Assembly (NCBI GenBank): GCA_002393735.1
Contig: DGTK01000010.1
Location: 77,918 to 130,094 of the forward strand
Direction of reading: 5' to 3'
DNA: 52,177 nt
Source of the DNA: Lachnospiraceae bacterium UBA4338
GTDB taxonomy: Bacteria > Bacillota > Clostridia > Lachnospirales > Lachnospiraceae
The notes beneath the pieces are model-generated. The model had not been told where the DNA came from. It saw only the letters and a list, made by a program, of their open reading frames with translations, and ran no database searches. Each line of letters opens with the position of its first letter. The first letter of the stretch is position 1. The position numbers were made by a program, and so were the translations under genes. Shown here piece after piece: positions 32,573 to 41,870 of the stretch.

Positions 32573-34825
32573 ATGGGTAATAACAACGACATTCTTGACA
32601 GCAATATCGATGAAGAACTCAATCTCGACAGTTTTTCCGATAATGCCGAATCCTTATCTGAAGATAATGCAGAAAATTCTTCTGATATCCAAGACGAAAA
32701 AAGAGTATATTTAGCTAATTACGAAGATGATCCTGATGCCTCATCTTCTGATAGTAGTGATGAAGATATTTCTAATGATGAGTCTTCAGGCGAAAGTAAT
32801 AATGAAATCGAAAGTGAAGTTCTTCAGGAAGCAGAATATGCCGAAGAAGCACCCGAAAGCGAAGAATCCGAAGAATCAGACTCCGTGGGCGAGGAAGTAA
32901 CCGTTATTGAACCTAAGTCAGATTATAACGCCGAGGAAGACTTAGAGGTATATACTGCCAAAGATGACGGAAGTGAGAATAATGAAGAGGCTTCAGATGT
33001 TTCTCACGACGGTGATTTTCACTACGAGGAAAGAGAAAAAGAGGAAGATAAAGCCGAAGTCCCTAAAGCCAAGCCGGTTTCAGCCGCTCACAGAATTCTG
33101 GAGAAGCGTAAGAAAAAGAAATTCAGACCTTTCTCCTTCTCGGTGCAACTTATTTTGATATGCTTACTGCCACTTGCAGTACTTTCAATTGTTACTTCTA
33201 TTATAAGCACCAAAATTCTGGAGAAAAATCTCCATTCGGAGATTGAAGAATCCCTTAAGATTGTTGCCCTGTCCATTCAGGAGACTTACAGTTCACTTTA
33301 CAAGGGTGACTATTCATCAGACCTTACGGGTACCTTATATAAAGGCGATGTTAAGATTAGTGGTAACCATGCCCTTCTTGATGCCCTCAAAGAGCAAAGC
33401 GGCATAGATTCTTCCTTCTATTTTGAGAATAAGACCAGAATCACCACAGTTATGAGAACTCTGGGTGGGCGTTCCGTAGGGTCCGAACTTGACCCTGAGA
33501 TATACGAAGTAATTCTTACCGGTGAAGAATACTTTACAGAGGATCAGGTTATACAGGAGACCAACTATTATGCCTATTATCTCCCGTTGTTCAACTCAGA
33601 CGGAACCGTTGTAGGTGCCATATTCGCAGGCAAGCCTTCAGATGAAGTTAATGCCAATATTGCTAAGGAAACTCGTAAAATCGGCATTTTCTCATCCTTA
33701 ATCACCGTTGCCTGTGTAGTATTGATTCTTCTCTTCTCAAGACTCATTGCCAAGAAGATGAACAACACCAAGAACTTCTTAAGTATTGTTTCCACCGGTG
33801 ACCTTACCCAGGACGCCAACCTTAAGCAGTTAAAACGCAATGACGAACTTGGCGATATGTACGCCATGTCATTCTCTTTACAGGAAGACTTAAAAGAGAT
33901 AGTTGCCAATATTAAACAGCAGGCAACACAGCTTACAGAATCAAGTAATGATTTACTTAATATTTCATTCGAAACAACAAAGAACGTTGATACATTATAT
34001 GAATCGGTAGAATTTATTTCCAATGGCGCAACAGACCAGGCTAACCAGACATCTGACGCTGCCATTCAGGTTTCCAACATTGGCGAGCAGATTGAACAGA
34101 TTTCCAAACAGATTGATACCCTTACCAACTCTGCAGCCCAGATGTCCAGCGCCGAGAAATCTTCAACAGCGATTATCGAAGAGCTCAACACTTCCAGCCA
34201 GGAAATGATAGAATCCATTGGTAAAATCGCCACCCAGATGCAGGTTACCAACGCTTCAGTTAAGGATATCCGTACCGCTGTGCAGATGATTCAGGCAATC
34301 GCTGATGAGACCGATCTTCTTTCAATCAATGCCAGCATTGAAGCGGCTCACGCCGGAGAAAGTGGTAAAGGCTTCGCAGTCGTTGCTGAGCAGATTTCCA
34401 AGCTTGCAGCACAGTCAGATGCCAATGCTACTGAAATCGAGAACAACATCAACAAACTTATGGAACAGTTCAATATAATGGTAAGTTACATGGATGATGT
34501 TAAAGTTAAGATTGCTGAGCAAAGAGAAAAACTTGATCTTACAATCGAGAACTTTGGAGTTGTCGCTTCCGGAGTTGATTCATCCCTCAATAACATCAAT
34601 GTTATTACCGATAACATGACAGGCCTTAAGAAGTCCAAAGATGCCATCTTAGACATCATTTCAGACCTTTCAGCCGTATCTGAACAGTATGCTGCATCAT
34701 CCAGCGAAACAATAGAAGCCGCTGAAACAATGAGCCTTGCAATGGAGAACCTGGCAGGTGCTTCTACCAAGCTTCAGGAGATGTCAGAATCTCTTAATAA
34801 CGAACTTGAAATCTTCAAGTTATAA
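32573..34825 (+). CDS. Methyl-accepting chemotaxis protein with a long acidic N-terminus
   Basis: 750 residues from the ATG at 32573 (AAGGGG 9 nt upstream); the 55 codons before it in frame include untypical sequence. Residues 1-~180 are a low-complexity tail rich in Asp, Glu and Ser, ending in a basic cluster (RILEKRKKKKFRPF). Then TM1 (VQLILICLLPLAVLSIVTSIIS), an extracellular Cache-like domain of about 150 residues, TM2 (IFSSLITVACVVLILLFSRLIA), HAMP, and the signalling hairpin tip DETDLLSINASIEAAHAGESGKGFAVVAEQ near residue 580. A cytosolic acidic tail ahead of TM1 is unusual for a chemoreceptor. Ligand unknown. Confidence 0.9.
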   Translation: MGNNNDILDSNIDEELNLDSFSDNAESLSEDNAENSSDIQDEKRVYLANYEDDPDASSSDSSDEDISNDESSGESNNEIESEVLQEAEYAEEAPESEESEESDSVGEEVTVIEPKSDYNAEEDLEVYTAKDDGSENNEEASDVSHDGDFHYEEREKEEDKAEVPKAKPVSAAHRILEKRKKKKFRPFSFSVQLILICLLPLAVLSIVTSIISTKILEKNLHSEIEESLKIVALSIQETYSSLYKGDYSSDLTGTLYKGDVKISGNHALLDALKEQSGIDSSFYFENKTRITTVMRTLGGRSVGSELDPEIYEVILTGEEYFTEDQVIQETNYYAYYLPLFNSDGTVVGAIFAGKPSDEVNANIAKETRKIGIFSSLITVACVVLILLFSRLIAKKMNNTKNFLSIVSTGDLTQDANLKQLKRNDELGDMYAMSFSLQEDLKEIVANIKQQATQLTESSNDLLNISFETTKNVDTLYESVEFISNGATDQANQTSDAAIQVSNIGEQIEQISKQIDTLTNSAAQMSSAEKSSTAIIEELNTSSQEMIESIGKIATQMQVTNASVKDIRTAVQMIQAIADETDLLSINASIEAAHAGESGKGFAVVAEQISKLAAQSDANATEIENNINKLMEQFNIMVSYMDDVKVKIAEQREKLDLTIENFGVVASGVDSSLNNINVITDNMTGLKKSKDAILDIISDLSAVSEQYAASSSETIEAAETMSLAMENLAGASTKLQEMSESLNNELEIFKL

Positions 34826-34867
34826 AGAATCGCTAAATAGTATTACAACCTAAATGAGGCATAAATA

Positions 34868-34899
34868 AAGCCCTGGAATGTACTTTCATTCCGGGGCTT
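34868..34899 (+). terminator. Terminator of the chemoreceptor gene
   Basis: AAGCCCTGGAATG pairs with CATTCCGGGGCTT around a short loop, followed by a T-containing tract (ATTTAAT). Confidence 0.7.
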
Positions 34900-34959
34900 A
34901 TTTAATCAGACAATGTCTCAAAAACCTTTCACAACTCTCCACAACTATCAATATATCAG

Positions 34960-35193
34960 TCAATTTTTCTTAACAAAATGTCTTCCAATAAATAATACCA
35001 TTCTGCTGGACAGCATCCCGATTAACAGTGAAGTCAATATAAGCAGTATAAACGGCCATATAACCAGTTCTGTCAGGGATATGGCAAAATATACGCCCAT
35101 ACCAAGCAGAGCTATCTCCATGGCTATCATAATGCCCAGAAACAGTTTTGGATTATTATTAAGTGTATTACGTACATTATCAATTACTGACAT
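34960..35193 (-). CDS. Small two-helix membrane protein
   Basis: 77 residues from the ATG at 35193, with AAGGTG 9 nt upstream; an ATG four codons earlier is less favourable. Two hydrophobic helices (LGIMIAMEIALLGMGVYFAIS and VIWPFILLILTSLLIGMLS) separated by a short turn, ends charged. Not recognised; no motif beyond membrane insertion. Confidence 0.6.
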   Translation of the reverse strand: MSVIDNVRNTLNNNPKLFLGIMIAMEIALLGMGVYFAISLTELVIWPFILLILTSLLIGMLSSRMVLFIGRHFVKKN

Positions 35194-35235
35194 TTTTCTA
35201 CACACCTTTCTGACTGTGTTTGAATCCTATTTACA

Positions 35236-35376
35236 ATCGAGTAGGGTGCCCCTACTCGATGTCCGTTAGGTGAAAATGCAGATTGGCATGTTTACACATG
35301 CCATATGCAACAGCAAATTATACCTTAGCACACAAGTGTGCACGGTCTATTTTGCTGTTACATATACTTGCAAGCA
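35236..35376. other. Series of perfect hairpins, candidate structured RNA
   Basis: The 245-nt gap before the sugar permease genes holds: ATCGAGTAGGG/CCCTACTCGAT (35236-35260, 11 bp, loop TGC); GGCATGT/ACATGCC (35285-35302); a long arm with ATATG-AACAGCAAA on the left (from 35303) and TTTGCTGTT-CATAT on the right (to about 35375), enclosing GCACAC-AA-GTGTGC (35329-35342). No reading frame fits. The pattern resembles the hairpin set at 6886-7107. On the minus strand it lies beyond the terminator of the sugar operon. Confidence 0.5.
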
Positions 35377-35405
35377 AGTCTGCACTTGCACCCTCTTCGC
35401 ACAAA

Positions 35406-35433
35406 AAAGCGGATGCATAAAAGCATCCGCTTT
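35406..35433 (-). terminator. Terminator of the sugar ABC operon
   Basis: AAAGCGGATGC pairs perfectly with GCATCCGCTTT around ATAAAA; the minus strand continues as TTTTTTG. Strong intrinsic terminator after the MalG-like gene. Confidence 0.85.
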
Positions 35434-35450
35434 GTATACCTGTATTAATA

Positions 35451-36332
35451 TTAACCCTTTACTGAACCGAGTGCAATACCCTGTACAATAAATCTTGATA
35501 AGAGAAGGTAAACAACGATAACCGGTAAAATTGAGAAAGCAATCATCATGTAAACCTGACCCATATCGAACTTTAACCAGTCAGCTGAACGAAGCTGAGC
35601 AATTAAGATAGGTAATGTTTTAAGCTTATCTTTATGTAAGATAAGGGCTGGAGTGAAGTAGTTATTCCAGCTTGCTACAAATGCGAAGATCATCTGTACT
35701 GCGATTGCAGGCTTAAGGATTGGAAGAACGATCTGGTTGAAAGTTCTTATTTCGCCTGAACCATCGATACGTGCAGCTTCAACGATTTCAATAGGAAGCG
35801 CTGAATCCATGTACTGCTTCATATAGAAGAATACTGTAGGAGCTGCTATTGCAGGAATAATCAGAGGAATGAAGTTATCCTCCAACTTCATGTTAGTTAC
35901 TAATCTTACGAAACCAAGAGCAGTAACCTGTGTAGGAATTGTCATGATCATAAGTACAAATGTAAAGAAGATATTTCTTAATTTGAAGTTATAAACATGA
36001 ATAGCATATGCTGTTACAGCTGAGAAGTATGTTGATAAAGCAGCTGATAAACCAGCGATGATGAATGAGTTAAATAAACCATTCCATATAGGCATTGTAC
36101 CATGAACTAAATTGCTCCAGTTATTCCAGGCATTGCCACCAGGAATAAGTGTGAAACCTTGCTTAAGAGCTGAGTTGGTACGTGTTGCATTAATAAATAA
36201 TATATAAAACCAGAACAAACAAAGGATTGTAAAGAAGATCAAAACAACATAAGCAACAAATCTTCTTGCCTTAATACCACCGGTAACTTTCTCTTTGTCT
36301 ACCTGGAGTTGCATAGAACTATTATTTGCCAT
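35451..36332 (-). CDS. Carbohydrate ABC transporter permease (MalG-like)
   Basis: 293 residues with six membrane helices. The ATPase-contact loop EAARIDGSGEIRTFNQIVLPILKPA near residue 195-220 is the classic EAA motif of sugar permeases (CUT1 family). It follows the MalF-like gene by 17 nt. The operon has no ATPase, so a shared MsmK-like ATPase encoded elsewhere is expected. Substrate is probably cellobiose or a beta-oligosaccharide because of the divergent cellobiose phosphorylase gene; this is inference. Confidence 0.93.
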   Translation of the reverse strand: MANNSSMQLQVDKEKVTGGIKARRFVAYVVLIFFTILCLFWFYILFINATRTNSALKQGFTLIPGGNAWNNWSNLVHGTMPIWNGLFNSFIIAGLSAALSTYFSAVTAYAIHVYNFKLRNIFFTFVLMIMTIPTQVTALGFVRLVTNMKLEDNFIPLIIPAIAAPTVFFYMKQYMDSALPIEIVEAARIDGSGEIRTFNQIVLPILKPAIAVQMIFAFVASWNNYFTPALILHKDKLKTLPILIAQLRSADWLKFDMGQVYMMIAFSILPVIVVYLLLSRFIVQGIALGSVKG

Positions 36333-36349
36333 CTATTTTCTCCTCCTTA

Positions 36350-37267
36350 TCAATCTTTGGATGTTGATACTTTATATACCAACAAACTTAAAATACCTGT
36401 AATGATAAACAATACAACTGATAAAGCACCGGCCATACCATAGTTCTTTGAGAACAGATGCTTATTAAGGTACATGATAAGTGTCATACTTGAACGCATT
36501 GGATCACCGGTACCGTTAGTAAGAATCTGAGGCACGTCGAACATCTGGATACCACCTACTAAAGAAGTGATAAGAACGAATACTAAGATAGGTCTAAGAA
36601 GAGGTAATGTAATCTTCCAGAAAACCTGAGTAGCATTAGCACCATCAACTTCTGCTGCTTCGAAGAGTGAAGGGTCAATACCCATCATACCAGCCATAAG
36701 AAGGATTGTTGTATTACCAAACCACATAAGGAAGTTAAGGAAACCAACGATACCTCTTGCTGACCATACATGCTGTAACCACTTATATGGTACTTCCGGG
36801 TTCTGAAGACCAATGCTCTGAAGCATTGCATTAATAGGACCACCATCTGAGAACAATGTAAAGAATAACATTGCGAAAGCTGATGCCATGATTAAGTTAG
36901 GTAAGTAGATAACTGTCTTGAAGAAAGCTGAACCTTTGATACGAAGACGTGTATCTGAGAACCATGAACCTAACAATAAAGATACAAGGAGCTGTGGAAT
37001 GAAACCAATGATCCACATAACCAATGTATTTGTAGTATAAGTAATCAAATCACCGTTTGTTAACAGTGTTTTGTAATTGTCAAACCAAATCCAATTTGGG
37101 CCTACTTCAATAACGCCCACACGATACTTCTCGAAGAAGCTGTAATAAATAGTTGAAACCAACGGTACGAAAGAAAATACCAGATAAACAACAACAAATG
37201 GTATCAGGAAAATATATCCCCATTTATTGAAGCTTACTACTTTACTCTTTTTATGCTGTTGCTTCAT
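36350..37267 (-). CDS. Carbohydrate ABC transporter permease (MalF-like)
   Basis: 305 residues from the ATG at 37267, set by GGAGG 10 nt upstream; an earlier ATG seven codons before has none. Six helices with the EAA loop EAAEVDGANATQVFWKITLPLLRPI near 205-230. CUT1 sugar-importer permease, partner of the MalG-like protein. A 225-nt gap with a strong hairpin separates it from the binding-protein gene upstream. Confidence 0.93.
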   Translation of the reverse strand: MKQQHKKSKVVSFNKWGYIFLIPFVVVYLVFSFVPLVSTIYYSFFEKYRVGVIEVGPNWIWFDNYKTLLTNGDLITYTTNTLVMWIIGFIPQLLVSLLLGSWFSDTRLRIKGSAFFKTVIYLPNLIMASAFAMLFFTLFSDGGPINAMLQSIGLQNPEVPYKWLQHVWSARGIVGFLNFLMWFGNTTILLMAGMMGIDPSLFEAAEVDGANATQVFWKITLPLLRPILVFVLITSLVGGIQMFDVPQILTNGTGDPMRSSMTLIMYLNKHLFSKNYGMAGALSVVLFIITGILSLLVYKVSTSKD

Positions 37268-37412
37268 ATAATGATGCCTCCATTTCACATATTTTTTTGC
37301 TATAAACCATGCACTGGATTGGAAAAATTTTCTGACGCCATCATAATCATATCACTTAGAAACGTATAAATATTAATAATCGTCGCCATACATCAAAAAA
37401 AGATAAAAGCGC

Positions 37413-37436
37413 GTGCCTGCCTTTTAGGGCAGGCAC
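37413..37436 (-). terminator. Hairpin between binding-protein and permease genes
   Basis: GTGCCTGCC (37413-37421) pairs with GGCAGGCAC (37428-37436), and the minus strand continues GCGCTTTTATCTTTTTTT. It probably acts as a leaky terminator or 3' stabiliser so that the binding protein is made in excess over the permeases, as in many sugar operons. Confidence 0.75.
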
Positions 37437-37492
37437 CACTTTTATTTATACAATAAATTCAATTAGAATCCATCGTGTTTCTACTCAGTCAA

Positions 37493-38893
37493 TTATTTTG
37501 AAAGGTTTGGATACTTCTCAAGAATTGCTGTGTAGAATAAGTCAAGAGCTTCTTCCTTTGTAGCTTCGCCATTGAAGTACTGAGTCATAGCATTCTGGAA
37601 CTCTTCGTTACATCCCTGGTCATAAGCTGAAAGGTTGCTTAAGTCTACTGTTGAAACGCCCTTAGCAAAGATACCAAGTGGGTTCTGTCCACCAAGGTAA
37701 TCATTACCAAAGCCATCTTCCTCAGCCATCTCGTTCATAAGAGCTTCGTTGTTTGTGAAGTCATCATCATCAGTTGTGATCTCACGAAGAACGTCTGTGT
37801 TAGTTGTCATTGTAAGAACTAAGTCCTTGCAAAGTGTTGGGTTATCTGTACCAGCAGCTACACACATCCATGTACCACCCCAGAAGAAGCCCTGAGGTCC
37901 TTCTGTGATTGCCCACTGACCTTCGCTACCAACAGAACCTTCCTGATCACATGACATTGAGAAGTTGATCATCCAAGCTGGTCCAAAGTAGCAGAATACC
38001 TTACCATCCATGAAGAAGCCTTTTGACCAGTCATCTGACCAAAGGCCATGTGTTCCTGCATAACCCTTGTCTGCCATAATCTTAGAATCGTCAACCCACT
38101 TGTCGATGTTAGCATCGATGTTGATCTTGTCGTTTTCTACCCACTTAGAAGTTACGTTGTTAGAATATGTTCTGTATGTATCCATAACAGATGATGTCAT
38201 GAAATAACCTTTGTCTTTCATCTTAGCAGCTGTATCAAGGAATGTATCCCAATCCTTTACGAATGGCTGTACATCAGCTGGCTCTGAAACACCAAGAACT
38301 TCTTCAGCGATGTCTCTTCTGTAGATAAGTGCACCAGGGCAGCCCTGCCATGATGAACCCTTAAGGTTTCCGTTAGAATCTGTTACAACGTCCTTTGTAT
38401 ACTGGAACTGTCCAGCAACATCAGCATCTGTAATACCGATTTCGCTTAATGCTAAAGCGTAATCTGTATCAACATACTTAAGAGCGTAGTCAGCTTCGAT
38501 TAAGAAGATATCAATCTTATCATCAGCTGCAGCACTATCCTGTGCTAAAAGCTTCTCATCAAGGTTGTTCTGGTAAGCGTTATCCTGGTTAGCTGTGATA
38601 TTGAACTTAACAGTTACATCACCAATCTTACCAGTTGTTGCGTCTACCTTCTCATAACCTGGGTAGTGATCTTCAACACGACTCTTGAACTCTTCGTTCC
38701 AGCAGTAGATGTTAAGAACGGAACCTTCTTCAGCTGCTGCAGCGCCATCATCAACAACTTCTGTAGCGCCATCATCAACAACTTCTGTTGTGCCATCATC
38801 AACAACTTCTTCTGTAGTTGTTCCGTTACATCCAACTAAAAGAGCTGAAACCATAGCTGTGGATAACAATACACTTAATAATTTCTTTTTCAC
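37493..38893 (-). CDS. Sugar ABC transporter substrate-binding lipoprotein
   Basis: 466 residues. Lipoprotein signal peptide with lipobox LLVGC (Cys near residue 22), a flexible linker holding three tandem EVVDDG-type repeats (residues ~28-52), then a family 1 extracellular solute-binding domain (NIYCWNEEFKSRV, GGTWMCVAAGTDNPTLCKDL, and so on) with aromatic residues suited to sugar stacking. GGAGG lies upstream of the ATG. First gene of the importer operon; divergent from cellobiose phosphorylase, which suggests cellobiose or cello-oligosaccharides as ligand. Confidence 0.92.
   Translation of the reverse strand: MKKKLLSVLLSTAMVSALLVGCNGTTTEEVVDDGTTEVVDDGATEVVDDGAAAAEEGSVLNIYCWNEEFKSRVEDHYPGYEKVDATTGKIGDVTVKFNITANQDNAYQNNLDEKLLAQDSAAADDKIDIFLIEADYALKYVDTDYALALSEIGITDADVAGQFQYTKDVVTDSNGNLKGSSWQGCPGALIYRRDIAEEVLGVSEPADVQPFVKDWDTFLDTAAKMKDKGYFMTSSVMDTYRTYSNNVTSKWVENDKINIDANIDKWVDDSKIMADKGYAGTHGLWSDDWSKGFFMDGKVFCYFGPAWMINFSMSCDQEGSVGSEGQWAITEGPQGFFWGGTWMCVAAGTDNPTLCKDLVLTMTTNTDVLREITTDDDDFTNNEALMNEMAEEDGFGNDYLGGQNPLGIFAKGVSTVDLSNLSAYDQGCNEEFQNAMTQYFNGEATKEEALDLFYTAILEKYPNLSK
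38742..38813 (-). repeat. Three 24-bp tandem repeats in the lipoprotein linker
   Basis: Units at 38742-38765, 38766-38789 and 38790-38813, nearly identical, encode V-V-D-D-G repeats between the lipid anchor and the binding domain. In-frame gain or loss would change linker length. Confidence 0.8.
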
Positions 38894-39314
38894 TTTAAAT
38901 TTTCCTCCTTAATTATTATAGTGTGTTTATTGCAACCGTCTTTCGAAAAATCTCAGTATTCATATGGTACAAATACCGCTACCTTTCTAATCAACAAAGT
39001 CATTGTATAACAGTTTCACCATCGATGCAAGCATTTTTGTGTTAAATTTGTATAAAAATTCTATTTTTGTAAAAAAATCACAATTATTCGTTCACAATTT
39101 GTTCACATTTCCGTTAACATTTATTCATAAACTCATTAAAAGTTCCTTAATATATGTTTTTTGAGTCTGGGATTGCCGGGCGGGGATTTTATCTTTCTTA
39201 TTATTATATACTTCTTATCTTGCTTTTAGGTTTTTAATTATTGTATAATTTATTCATCTGGGGGAAATTATCGTTTCCCTGGCAAAAACTATACTAAATA
39301 AGGAGATTACAAGT
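38894..39314. promoter_or_regulatory. Divergent promoter region of importer and cellobiose phosphorylase
   Basis: 421 nt without a gene. For the plus strand TTGCTT (39220-39225) and TATAAT (39244-39249) have 18-nt spacing, giving a 5' leader of about 60 nt. Just after the predicted start of transcription lies an inverted pair GGGAAA (39262-39267) and TTTCCC (39274-39279), placed as an operator. The minus-strand promoter for the binding-protein gene is not resolved in the AT-rich part near 39040-39080. Confidence 0.5.
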
Positions 39315-41798
39315 ATGAAATTCGGCTATTTTGATGACGCCAACAGAGAATATGTCATCACCACTCCTAGAACTCCGTATCCTTGGATCAACTACCTTGG
39401 AACACAAGGGTTCTTCTCACTGATTTCTAACACAGCAGGAGGTTATTCTTTCTATAAAGATGCTCGTCTGCGTCGAATCACCCGTTATCGTTACAATAAT
39501 GTTCCTATTGATATGGGCGGACGTTATTTCTACATTAATGATAATGGCACAATCTGGAATCCAGGCTGGTCACCGGTTAAAACTGAACTTGATGAATATG
39601 AATGTCGTCATGGTATGGGATATACCAAGATTAAGGGTAAGAAAAATGACCTTAAGGTTAATGTAACTTTCTTCGTTCCTCAGGATTATGATGGCGAAGT
39701 TCAGCAGGTTGTTCTTACTAATGAAGGTTCTTCTGAGAAAACATTCTCACTCTTCTCTTTCGCAGAATGGTGTTTATGGGATGCTCAGGACGATTCAAAC
39801 AACTTCCAGCGTAACTTCTCAACAGGTCGTGTAGAAGTAGATGGTTCAGTTATTTATCATAAGACAGAATACAGAGATCGTCGTGATCATTTTGCTTTCT
39901 ATTCAGTAAATGATACAATCGATGGTTATGATACAGACAGAGATTCATTCATTGGTCTCTATAATGGATTCAACAATCCTGAAGCAGTTCTTGCAGACAA
40001 GGCTACAAACTCTTTTGCAGACGGATGGGCACCAATCGCTTCTCATTATAAGAAGATAACTCTCAAGCCGGGCGAAACCAAGACATTGGTATTTATTCTC
40101 GGTTATGTAGAGATGCCTGTTGATCAGAAATTCGAAGCTGACGGCAAGACAATTAACAAAGTTAAAGCTAAAGCAATGATCGACAAATACAGCACACCTG
40201 AGAAATTCGAAGCCGGCATGAAAGAACTTAAGACTTACTGGGATAAGTTACTTGGTATCTTCACTGTTACTACTCCTGATGACAAGGTTGACCGTATGGT
40301 TAATATCTGGAACCAGTATCAGTGTATGGTTACATTCAACCTTTCCCGTTCAGCATCTTACTTCGAAAGCGGTATCGGCAGAGGTATGGGATTCCGTGAT
40401 TCCAACCAGGATGTACTTGGTTTCGTACATCAGATTCCTGACAGAGCTAAAGAGCGTATCATAGATATCGCTTCAACACAGTTCCCTGACGGTGGATGCT
40501 ATCATCAGTATCAGCCACTGACCAAGAAGGGTAACTCAGATATCGGTGGAGACTTCTCCGATGATCCACTTTGGCTTATCCTTTCTGTTTCCGCATATAT
40601 CAAGGAAACAGGTGACTGGGGTCTTCTTGATGAAATGATTCCTTATGATAATGATATGTCAGTTGCACAGCCTATGCTTGAGCACTTGAAAGTATCATTC
40701 TATCATATTGTTAATAACCTTGGACCTCATGGTCTTCCACTTGCAATGCGTGCTGACTGGAATGACTGTATTAACCTTTCATGCTACTCAGATACACCTG
40801 GTGAATCATTCCAGACATATACAAATCCTAAGTTTGCTGCAGAAGGCGGCTACTCCAAGATTGCTGAGTCAGTAATGGTTGCTACACTGTTCACATATGC
40901 AGGACCTAACTATGTTGAAATCCTTAAGCACTTAGGCAAGGATGATGAAGCTGCCAAAGCTCAGGCTGAAATCGATAAGATGAAGAAAAACATTATGGAA
41001 TCAGCTTGGGACGGCGACTGGTTCTTAAGAGCTTATGATGCAAACGGCGAGAAGATGGGTTCAAAGGAATGTGAAGAAGGTCAGATCTTCATCGAGCCAC
41101 AGGGCTTCGCTATTATGTCTGATGTAGGTAAAGATCAGGGTGCAGACCTTAAGACATTAGCTGCTATTGACGAAAGACTTAATACAAAGTACGGTCTCGT
41201 ACTTAACAATCCTGCATATACAAAGTATTACATCCAGTATGGTGAAATCTCAACATATCCTGGCGGATACAAAGAGAATGCGGGTATTTTCACTCATAAT
41301 AATGCATGGATTATCTGTGCTGCTGCTTATGCCGGACAGGGTGATCAGGCATTTAAGTACTATTCAGAAATCGCTCCTGCATTTACAGAAGAAACATCTG
41401 ATATCCACAAGACTGAGCCATATGTATACGGCCAGATGATTGGTGGTAAGGATGCAGGTTCTGATATCGGCCAGACAGGCAAGAACTTTGGTCAGGGCAA
41501 GAACTCATGGCTTACAGGTACAGCTGCTTGGAACATGGTTGCCATCAGCCAGTACATCTTAGGTGTACAACCTGATTTCGACGGACTTAAGATTGATCCT
41601 TCAATTCCTCATGAGTGGGATGGCTTCACAGCTACACGTCAGTTCCGTGGTGCTAATTACAACATCACAGTTAAGAATCCTAACCATGTATGCAAGGGTG
41701 TTAAATCGCTTGAAGTTAATGGCAAGGCAATTGATGGTTGCGTAATTCCTTACGAAGAAGGAACAAAAGAATTCAACGTAGTTGTTACATTGGGATAA
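39315..41798 (+). CDS. Cellobiose phosphorylase (GH94)
   Basis: 827 residues. It matches GH94 cellobiose phosphorylases in length and landmarks: MKFGYFDDANREYVITTPRTPYPWINYLG at the start, RSASYFESGIGRGMGFRDSNQD near 345-365, the catalytic acid Asp481 in MRADWNDCINLS, and STYPGGYKENAGIFTHNN near 650. The enzyme splits cellobiose with phosphate into glucose and alpha-glucose-1-phosphate, saving ATP. No signal peptide, so it is cytosolic and needs an importer; the divergent ABC importer fits. AAGGAG precedes the ATG by 10 nt. Confidence 0.95.
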   Translation: MKFGYFDDANREYVITTPRTPYPWINYLGTQGFFSLISNTAGGYSFYKDARLRRITRYRYNNVPIDMGGRYFYINDNGTIWNPGWSPVKTELDEYECRHGMGYTKIKGKKNDLKVNVTFFVPQDYDGEVQQVVLTNEGSSEKTFSLFSFAEWCLWDAQDDSNNFQRNFSTGRVEVDGSVIYHKTEYRDRRDHFAFYSVNDTIDGYDTDRDSFIGLYNGFNNPEAVLADKATNSFADGWAPIASHYKKITLKPGETKTLVFILGYVEMPVDQKFEADGKTINKVKAKAMIDKYSTPEKFEAGMKELKTYWDKLLGIFTVTTPDDKVDRMVNIWNQYQCMVTFNLSRSASYFESGIGRGMGFRDSNQDVLGFVHQIPDRAKERIIDIASTQFPDGGCYHQYQPLTKKGNSDIGGDFSDDPLWLILSVSAYIKETGDWGLLDEMIPYDNDMSVAQPMLEHLKVSFYHIVNNLGPHGLPLAMRADWNDCINLSCYSDTPGESFQTYTNPKFAAEGGYSKIAESVMVATLFTYAGPNYVEILKHLGKDDEAAKAQAEIDKMKKNIMESAWDGDWFLRAYDANGEKMGSKECEEGQIFIEPQGFAIMSDVGKDQGADLKTLAAIDERLNTKYGLVLNNPAYTKYYIQYGEISTYPGGYKENAGIFTHNNAWIICAAAYAGQGDQAFKYYSEIAPAFTEETSDIHKTEPYVYGQMIGGKDAGSDIGQTGKNFGQGKNSWLTGTAAWNMVAISQYILGVQPDFDGLKIDPSIPHEWDGFTATRQFRGANYNITVKNPNHVCKGVKSLEVNGKAIDGCVIPYEEGTKEFNVVVTLG

Positions 41799-41819
41799 TT
41801 CTTAAATAAAAGATAATTA

Positions 41820-41848
41820 TTGCTCCGCTTATATTAAAGGCGGAGCAA
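41820..41848 (+). terminator. Terminator of cellobiose phosphorylase
   Basis: TTGCTCCGC (41820-41828) pairs with GCGGAGCAA (41840-41848) and TTTTT follows. Confidence 0.85.
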
Positions 41849-41870
41849 TTTTTATAATAAAGGAAATAAT

